This document shows positions 57,619-64,000 of a DNA stretch of 64,000 nucleotides, piece after piece (position 1 is the stretch's first letter; every line of letters begins with the position of its first letter). The DNA lies in NCBI GenBank assembly GCA_027475525.1, contig JAMWFC010000046.1, positions 2,108,001-2,172,000 of the forward strand. The letters run 5' to 3'. The notes beneath the pieces were generated by a model. It worked only from the letters and a program-made list of their open reading frames with translations. It was not told the origin of the DNA and searched no databases. The position numbers and the translations under genes were made by a program. The DNA comes from Macrolepiota albuminosa. Lineage: Eukaryota > Basidiomycota > Agaricomycetes > Agaricales > Agaricaceae.

Positions 57619-59745
57619 CCTGCTGAGCACCTTCTTAGCTCATTACAAGTAGCACTACGCAATCTCAGTTCCAGTTGTCCTTCAATCGACAGCTCAGCGT
57701 CCAGCACGCCAATTTCCCCTGTTCGCAGCATCAAGATCATCAATAGTGTCAACGAACTCGTCGTAGGCAAGGCCAACTACAAAAATGCTGCAAAAAAGAC
57801 GACGCTCGTGGACAAAAGCTGGCTCATCCATGAATTCATCGACGCAAAGACGGAAGTTAGCATCGTGTTGAGGCCCCGTCGCTTCGGCAAAACAATGAAC
57901 ATCTCTATGATGCAGTAAGGAATCATTCTCAAGTCATTTTTTCATTGGTTGCTCAACTCATTTTTTGCTGCTCGTAGATATTTCTTTCAATACATGGCAG
58001 ATGAAAAAGCTGGGGAGGAGCGTGTACAAGCCTTCGATAAAACGCTCATCTCAAAAAGCCCGCACTACCAGACAAATATCGGCAAGTTCCTCGTGCTTCG
58101 CCTCTCGCTGAAGGACATCGTTGCGTTCACTGTTGAAAGGCTCGAAGAACTTGTGTATACTCGTTTCCGCGACAGCGTTGAATCCTGTGCATGCCTGAGC
58201 GGGTTGCAAATTCATGCAGACATTGCTCAAGTGTGCGATACCTACAAGCTGCAGACCATCCAGCCCCTTATGAGACTTTTGTACACATCAGCGTCAAAAA
58301 AGCTCAGTCGTGAGATAACATTCATCGTTCTGATCGATGAATACGATTCCCCGCAACAAGTGGCCTTCAACAACGGTTTTGCGGAGGAAGGTGAACAAAT
58401 AATGAAAGGCTTCTTCTCTGCTTTGCTCAAGGTAAGTTCTGAGGTCCCTCTACGTTCCCCTCCCAATCTCATATATAACTTGCTTCCCTAAAAGGACAAC
58501 GACTATCTTGAGAAAGCCTTCTGCGTCGGCATCCTGCCACTGGCCAAATCTGGAATCATGTCCGGATTGAACAATGTTGAAGTCTTTGACCCCCTGGACC
58601 ACAAGGGGACCTATTGTGACTCATTTGGATTCACAACAGAAGAGGTACGGGCATTGTGTCCAAATACGGATGGCTTCACCTTCGCAGAGCCTCCGCGTGA
58701 TATCTGTCCGTGGGAGGCAGATGGATTTGCACCCGACGAGAGGCTGGAGAAGTTTTATAATGGCTACATGATTGCTGGAAAGAAGGGTATCTACAATCCC
58801 TGGAGTATAGTCAACTGTGTTGCGAAGAAGGAATTCAATCATTATTGGGAAATATCAGGTAGGCATCTCTTCAGCTTGACTTCAATTTGCATCTTGGTTG
58901 AACCTTTCTTTTCTCAACGCTACTTCAGGCACCTCTGAACTCCTACATGCGCTTTTGTGGACCAAACCCAGTCTCTTTCCTGTGCTTGAAGTCTGCCGTG
59001 ACTTGATCTCCAAATCTGCACAGTCAGGCATCCCCATCACACTTGACCGACAACCGCACCTCAAATATGCCTCTCTTCGTGGGGAAATTGGGCCCGAGAC
59101 ACTTTGGACGCTTCTTATCTATACTGGCTATCTCACCATTGATAGCATCAGAGGTTCAACAGCCGTCGTCAAAATTCCCAATAGAGAGGTTCGTGATATC
59201 TGGCGCCAGTGGTTTCTGAAGCCATACGCACAGGACCCACTGATGTCACGACCATATGACATGATGGAACACCTCCATCACGGCGATCGTGTCCAATTCC
59301 AACAGCTGCTGGATGGCTTTCTCAGACTCCTTTCCTCCCACGACATAAAAAAAGATAATGAATCACTATATCATGTGTACGTCCTTGGGATTTCGTGCCA
59401 TCTCAGCCAGCGTGGGTGGCAAGTCGACTCCAATCTGGAAAGTGGGCACGGAAGACTCGACATGCGTCTACAGAAAGAAAATGACAGCAAAGCAATCCTT
59501 ATCGAATTCAAGTACATCAAGAATGATGAAAAGGAGTCATTTGCGGAGAAGAAGGTGGCAGAAGGACTCAAGCAGATTGCTGAGAACAAGTATGGCGATA
59601 AGCTTCGCAGAGACGTCCAGCTCGTCCAGCTCGCATCCATCTGTTTTCACAAGCGCAATGCTTATTACAAGTACGGGACCGCAAAACGAGGCTCTGGCAG
59701 TGAATGGGAGTATCTTGACGAAAATGGTGTTTCTCTCAGAATGTA
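57619..59745 (+). CDS. AAA-ATPase-like / PD-(D/E)XK nuclease domain protein (5' end unresolved)
   Basis: Member of a family expanded in mushroom-forming fungi, with an AAA-ATPase-like domain (PF09820 type) and a C-terminal PD-(D/E)XK nuclease-like domain (PDDEXK_9 type). The frame opens after TAA at 57616; no ATG precedes the conserved part, so the start is in an unseen exon. Seen: TLVDKSWLIHEFID, then Walker-like RPRRFGKTMNISMM, intron at about 57918-57976, YFFQYM, Walker B-like FIVLIDEYDSP, intron near 58433-58495, PLAKSGIMSGLNN, intron near 58860-58929, and at the end SGHGRLDMRL plus AILIEFKYIK (Asp and Glu-x-Lys of the nuclease motif). Stop TAG at 59743. The biological role of the family is unknown; the nuclease residues look intact. 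Its last codons and flank are copied at window position 1. Confidence 0.8.
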
Positions 59746-59900
59746 GTTTAGGTCTACCGTGGCGTATCCTTACAGATCCGACCAAAGCTAGATTATTGTA
59801 GCGTAGGTAGATATCAATGTTGTAATGAAAGAACAATTGAACACGCCACTCTCAAAGTTATTATATTTTCACCGTTATGTTATCAGTAAATGCTCGTATT

Positions 59901-61839
59901 CTACCGTAATCCACGTCCACGTCCTCTAAGGGCTCTTTGAGCTGCTCCTGGTGGCGCTTTTGGTCCAGGATTGGGCTAGCGGAGGACGGATGAGAAGCCA
60001 ATTTACAAAAAGGGTACAAATAACCTACCTGTTCGCTCTGGGGATTTCTCACTGTCTCGTCGACACTAAGAATAAGACACGCTGCCTCCGCGGCACTACT
60101 TATAGCGTTCACTTTAACAAGACTCGGCTCCCAGACGAAAGCATCCATATTGTCGCGGACGCCAGAAGCACCGTCAACATCGACACCGTACCATTTCTCC
60201 CCAGCCGCATGTTTCATACGAAGCTTGTTGAGAATATCCGTAGAATCCAGGCCAGCATTGTCACAGATCTGGCGGGGAATAATTTCAAGAGCTTTTGCAA
60301 AGGCAGTCATAATGAGTTGTTGTTTGCCTGGGATGGACAGTGCGTGTTTTCGAATGTACGCAGAAAGTTCCATCTGAGAAATAATGTCAGGATTTTTAGA
60401 AATCAGCGTAAGACGCTTGTCATATACCTCAATGGCACCACCTCCTGCTACCACCTCTCCATTTCTGACTGCACGTTTGACAACCATAATTGCATCGTGA
60501 AGACTCCTCTCAACCTCCTCAATGAACTGATCTGCACCACCACGTAATACCAGGGTGCAAGTCTTGGCCTTGGGACATTCCTCGAACAGATTGTAACGTT
60601 CGCCACCAATCTGCTTCTCTTCAAACGAACCACACGTGCCGAGATGTTCCCTACCGATATCAGAACAAGTAGATTGGATAGAACCTCCGACAGCCTGAAC
60701 GACTCGTCTCAAATCAGCAGCAACAACACGTCCAGCACAAAAGATGTCGCGATCAGCGAACCATTGGGTTGCGAGGTCTCCAATAGGTAGTTTGCTGAGG
60801 ACGACCTTTGCGCCAGTCTTTTCGATAGCCTCCAGTTTTCTGTAAATAATTTCCCACTCAGCGTCGACGATAGCCTGGTAATCAGCAACAGCCTCTACTC
60901 GGACTTCGGCATTATCTTTCTCTGCCTTCAACTCAAGCTCTACGTTGAGGCAGAGAATAAGAGGGTTTTTGAATGATTTGGGCTGTTGTTCTGCGCCAGC
61001 ATATGTAAAAGTTTTCTTGAAGGCAACTCCTCGCACAAGAAGAGAATCTTGCATGCCACCTCCGGCAACTTTCTTTATGCCAATCAATGATTCATCAAGA
61101 TCGTCCTGGTCAAGACTTTGGACGGCGTCGACTACCATGTTGGAAAAGAAGGGCTTCTCGGAGTGGATGAGTTTGGAGGACATCGATGTTGAGGCACATT
61201 TTAGTAGAAGCGAGCGGAATTTCCTGCGACCATATTAATTTTGACTTGCAGATTCAGATATGATGGACGAACTCTGTGTCTGATTTGTCAATAGATACTT
61301 GTAGTTCCTTTATGTGATCAATAGCCTGTGGAATATTGTTGAAAAATCGACAAAACGCGCTTCAACAAAACACATTTACCAACTGTGACGCTTTGCGGAA
61401 CCCTTTCATAATGATATGTGGGCTGACACCTTCCTCTATATACCCGCGGATCTCCTTCAGAAGTTGTGCAGCAAGCAGTACCACGCTTGTCGTTCCATCG
61501 CCAACTTCAGCATCCTGCGCCCGGGCTATGTCAACGAGAGTACGCGCAGCAGGATGTACAATGTCAAGTAGTTTCAGGATTGTTGCACCATCGTTGGTAA
61601 TCTGAGCCTCTCCACGATCAGAAACAATGAGTTTGTCCATTCCCCTTGGACCAAGAGTAGTCGAAAGCGTCTGCGCTATCGCAAGACATGCTGAGATATT
61701 AGACAGTAGTTGGGGGGTTCCCTGGGACGTGTCTGTGCCCTCTTTCAGGAGGACAACAGTAGGTTGCTGCAGAATCGATGCATCAGAGTAGGATAAAACG
61801 CAATGAACTAGCTCCCACCATTGGCAGAGCGCGCTGCAT
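59901..61839 (-). CDS. CCT7: TCP-1 chaperonin subunit eta (CCT7)
   Basis: Eta subunit of the cytosolic eight-subunit chaperonin that folds actin, tubulin and others. A short exon 1 (ATG at 61839, MQRALPM) joins [23 protein letters not shown]-binding signatures are present: [34 protein letters not shown], and later VVAGGGAIE and [12 protein letters not shown]. Introns separate RKASQL / AIDHIKEL / [10 protein letters not shown]. The last intron removes the stretch after NPQSEQ, giving [20 protein letters not shown] and a TAG stop at 59901, as in other CCT7 tails; reading through that intron would instead give a stop at 59861. Convergent with the AAA-ATPase-like gene (155 bp apart) and head-to-head with RAD5 (133 bp). 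Confidence 0.92.
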
Positions 61840-61972
61840 TTTGGATGAATGGAACAGATCAAGGCCGCGCAAGATTATTTCTTGTTCGAGTTTGTGCTTG
61901 TTTGTCGAACGCGTTTGACGCGTCCAGCTGCAATTATGATTCAAAACGCGTTCTTGCCATCTATTTTCCATC
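61840..61972. promoter_or_regulatory. Bidirectional promoter region CCT7 / RAD5
   Basis: 133 bp between divergent starts. It contains ACGCGT-type MluI boxes (AACGCGTTTGACGCGTCC near 61909-61926, and AACGCG near 61946), the known G1/S element bound by MBF in fungi. Cell-cycle control of RAD5 would fit but is inferred. Confidence 0.5.
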
Positions 61973-64000
61973 ATGACAGACGAAGATCAGGCACTCGATG
62001 GCCCACCTCCAGGCCTCTTTTTTGCTACGTCAGACGATGAGGCTGACGATAAGTATGTGGAAGAAACCCACTTTCCAGCTGAAACAGCCCCCGGAGAATC
62101 CTCACCTCAAAGCCTCTTTCTTCCAGGCAGTGACGATGACGAGACCTCTGATACTATAAACGTTTCACCACTTGCTCCAAAACGTAAACTTCTGCCAGAT
62201 GATGACGAGGACGAAGAAATTCAACTTTCTTCCCCAATACCTTATCGTCGCGGTTCTAGTGTACGCAGTCTGCAGACTTCAGTCAAACTGGAATCTCCAG
62301 TTCCTCAAGTTCAGAATATAACTAACTCAGAACCACCTCTAAAGAAGCGTTGCATATCCACTCCACCAAGTTTTCCTCCAACTTACTTGGGCGAGCTTCT
62401 TGTGCCTAATGCCTGGAGTAATGTATCTGGGAAAGGTTACATTAGAAATAATGAGCCTGTCAAGATTCACCGTGATGGACAGGAGGAACTCAAATCTGGA
62501 TCCAGTAAAACAAACGGTGCACAGGGGAAGAAAGGTGACGGGAAGAAGCAGATGAGCCTGAAAGCGATGTTAAAACCTCAGCCATCTAAAGCCAAGAAAA
62601 AAGTCAAAGGTGACACTATAGTTCGTCTGCTGAATAACAAGGGCACAGGCTAGCCTCGTTCACTTATTCTTCATGCATGATTTTGACCAAGTAATCTAGA
62701 ATTTGGTCGTCTACCTACAGACGTTTCTTGGTGGGTAGCTAAGCTGTTGGACCTAGGTACGTTCTTTTGTGGAGTCGCTGAGGAAATGATTAAGAAATGA
62801 AATTTCAGGGATTGTCGAGTTCCGCGGCACGATGACTGACTGCCCTGAAAAACTGACCACCGGCGTTAGCCTCTTCGTCACTCTTCAAATTTACATACTC
62901 AAATCTGCCTTTATGCCGCCTATTATCTCGAATGCAGATGATGAACCTATCGTCATCTTTAACGAGGGTCAAGAAACATTGGACGAGAAGTACTTGTTCA
63001 TCTATTAGTTCCATCTGCAATATTAACTATACCATTTCAAGGACTTTGAGAGAGAGGAAAGAAGCTGTTTTGAAACTGTTCGATGTCATTGGACTAAAAC
63101 CAGAAGCTGGAGCCAATGTTAGGTCACCTCACGATGCAGCCAGGGTCCGTGAAGAGGCTCTAAACCGTCTCGCAAAACACAAGTCGAAGAAGGTTACAGA
63201 AATTGTTGGGGACGATGAGGAAATCGAGGTTGATGACGCCGAAGATCTGTCTAAAAATGATCTAGACGCCATTTACAAGAGGTATTTCGTACAGAAACCT
63301 TCGACGAAGGCTAAAATATTGTTCATTGAGGGCACAAAACAATGATCGCACGTTGGGTACTATGGAACCGAATGAAACATTTACGCTAAATCTACGAGGC
63401 TATCAAAAACAAGCACTACTGTATGACGTTAAATCTAACTTGTGAGGTTTTGTTCGATGATTTAACCCTCGTATAGATGGATGCACTCGCTCGAATCAGG
63501 GTATATGGACGCTCGGGAGTCTTCATCGATGCACCCATTATGGTCACGGTACGTTCCGTAACATATAATTTATCTCACATTTACATCGATCCTGGAGATA
63601 CGTCTTCCCTGGGAAGCCGGCCATGGATGGAGACGTCATTGATCTTACTGCTGACGAGAAACCCTTCTACATGAACCCATATTCTGGTGAAATGAGTTTA
63701 GAATTTCCGAGGTCCGAGAAAACGTTCAGAGGGGGCATTCTCGCGTAGGTTGCCACTTCCATCTTTATCTAGACCTCATTAAGGTCCAACCTTTGTAGTG
63801 ATGGTACGTTTCTTCTTTTATCTTTAAAAATAAAAACCTATGTTCGTCATGTTCCAAACAGAGAGTACGTCTAGATACTAAAGACATGATAAATGCTTGT
63901 CATCTCATTCATTATCCTTTTCAGTGGGCATGGGGAAAACGATTATGTTGGCCGCACTCATACATACCAGCCTTCCGTCTGAAGAAGACGTTAAAACGCT
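61973..64000 (+). CDS. RAD5: RAD5-type DNA repair helicase/ubiquitin ligase, 5' part
   Basis: RAD5 is a SWI/SNF-family translocase and RING E3 acting in error-free post-replication repair. Exon 1 (61973-62648) has an acidic, basic-patch N-terminus and the start of the HIRAN domain (YLGELLVPNAWS, IVRLLNNKGT). HIRAN continues in FGRLPTDVSWWVAKLLDLG and FRGTMTDCPEKL. Then KTLRERKEAVLKLFDVIG, NLRGYQKQALLWM (helicase Q-like region), SSMHPLWSR, and the helicase motif I ADEMGMGKT reached only through a 5-nt and a 3-nt microexon (63799-63803, 63862-63864). Intron 1 (62649-62699) seems to use a GC donor. The remaining helicase and RING parts lie beyond the window. Confidence 0.87.
63799..63803 (+). 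other. 5-nt microexon TGATG of RAD5
   Basis: Flanked by acceptor CTTTGTAG and donor GTACGT. With the 3-nt microexon it restores GCT-GAT-GAG-ATG, the ADEM of motif I. Confidence 0.8.
63862..63864 (+). other. 3-nt microexon AGA of RAD5
   Basis: Flanked by acceptor CCAAACAG and donor GTACGT. Introns on either side are 58 and 60 nt, normal for this genome. Confidence 0.75.

Noticed and set aside
59861..59900. CCT7 stop at 59861 as in the uninterrupted frame
   Set aside because: It would add a tail unlike any CCT7. Splicing the last short intron gives the usual NPxxx...RGRGR tail ending at 59901.
1..64000. CRISPR arrays, tRNA or rRNA genes
   Set aside because: None seen. Only the tRNA-complementary primer sites of the B elements occur, and they are too short to be tRNA genes.

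Overview
The window looks like a nuclear scaffold from a filamentous basidiomycete, probably an Agaricomycete. Genes are packed closely and split by many 45-60 nt GT-AG introns. The gene families (FCP1, CCT7, RAD5, RNase H1, SIKE/FGFR1OP2, fungal Zn2Cys6) and the chromodomain Ty3 retroelement all fit. All calls come from reading the sequence; nothing was searched.

Left flank (1-14325): an 86-bp stub identical to the 3' end of the AAA-ATPase-like gene at the other end of the window; RNase H1 (minus) with a tail built from tandem ~31-codon exons; FCP1 CTD phosphatase (plus); a bHLH factor (minus) whose start codon lies 34 bp from that of a divergent Zn2Cys6 protein (plus); a SIKE-family coiled-coil protein; an F-box-like protein; then a degenerate triplicated repeat.

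Middle (14326-56998): a nest of retrotransposons three levels deep. The outer element, called A, is a Ty3 chromovirus with 235-bp LTRs and target duplication CGTTT. It has one gag-pol reading frame plus an extra sense ORF3, and carries many nonsense codons. It appears to split a host gene for a small membrane protein. Inside ORF3 sit two copies, B1 and BX, of a second ~11.2-kb Ty3 family with 951-bp LTRs. BX is in turn interrupted in its integrase catalytic core by B2, a third copy of the same family. Every B copy has gag-pro, a -1 overlapping pol, and between pol and the 3' LTR an antisense gene with introns. That gene encodes a Zn2Cys6-like putative DNA-binding protein. B copies are heavily enriched on both strands, in coding and non-coding DNA, for the hexamer family CGSYAA/TTRSCG. 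Element A and host DNA are not. This pairing of an element-encoded zinc-cluster protein with a motif saturating the element is my best candidate for an undescribed system.

Right flank (56999-64000): the rest of the interrupted membrane-protein gene, an AAA-ATPase-like/PD-(D/E)XK protein, CCT7 (minus), and the 5' part of RAD5 (plus), whose Walker A motif is spread over 5-nt and 3-nt microexons.

Caution on the assembly: thirteen perfect tandem duplications, each with a period of exactly 77 bp, lie in repetitive DNA, and a 100-N gap starts exactly 77 bp into an LTR. This is best explained by contig ends that share a 77-mer being joined without trimming the overlap. Most frame breaks in the retroelements come from it rather than from biology.
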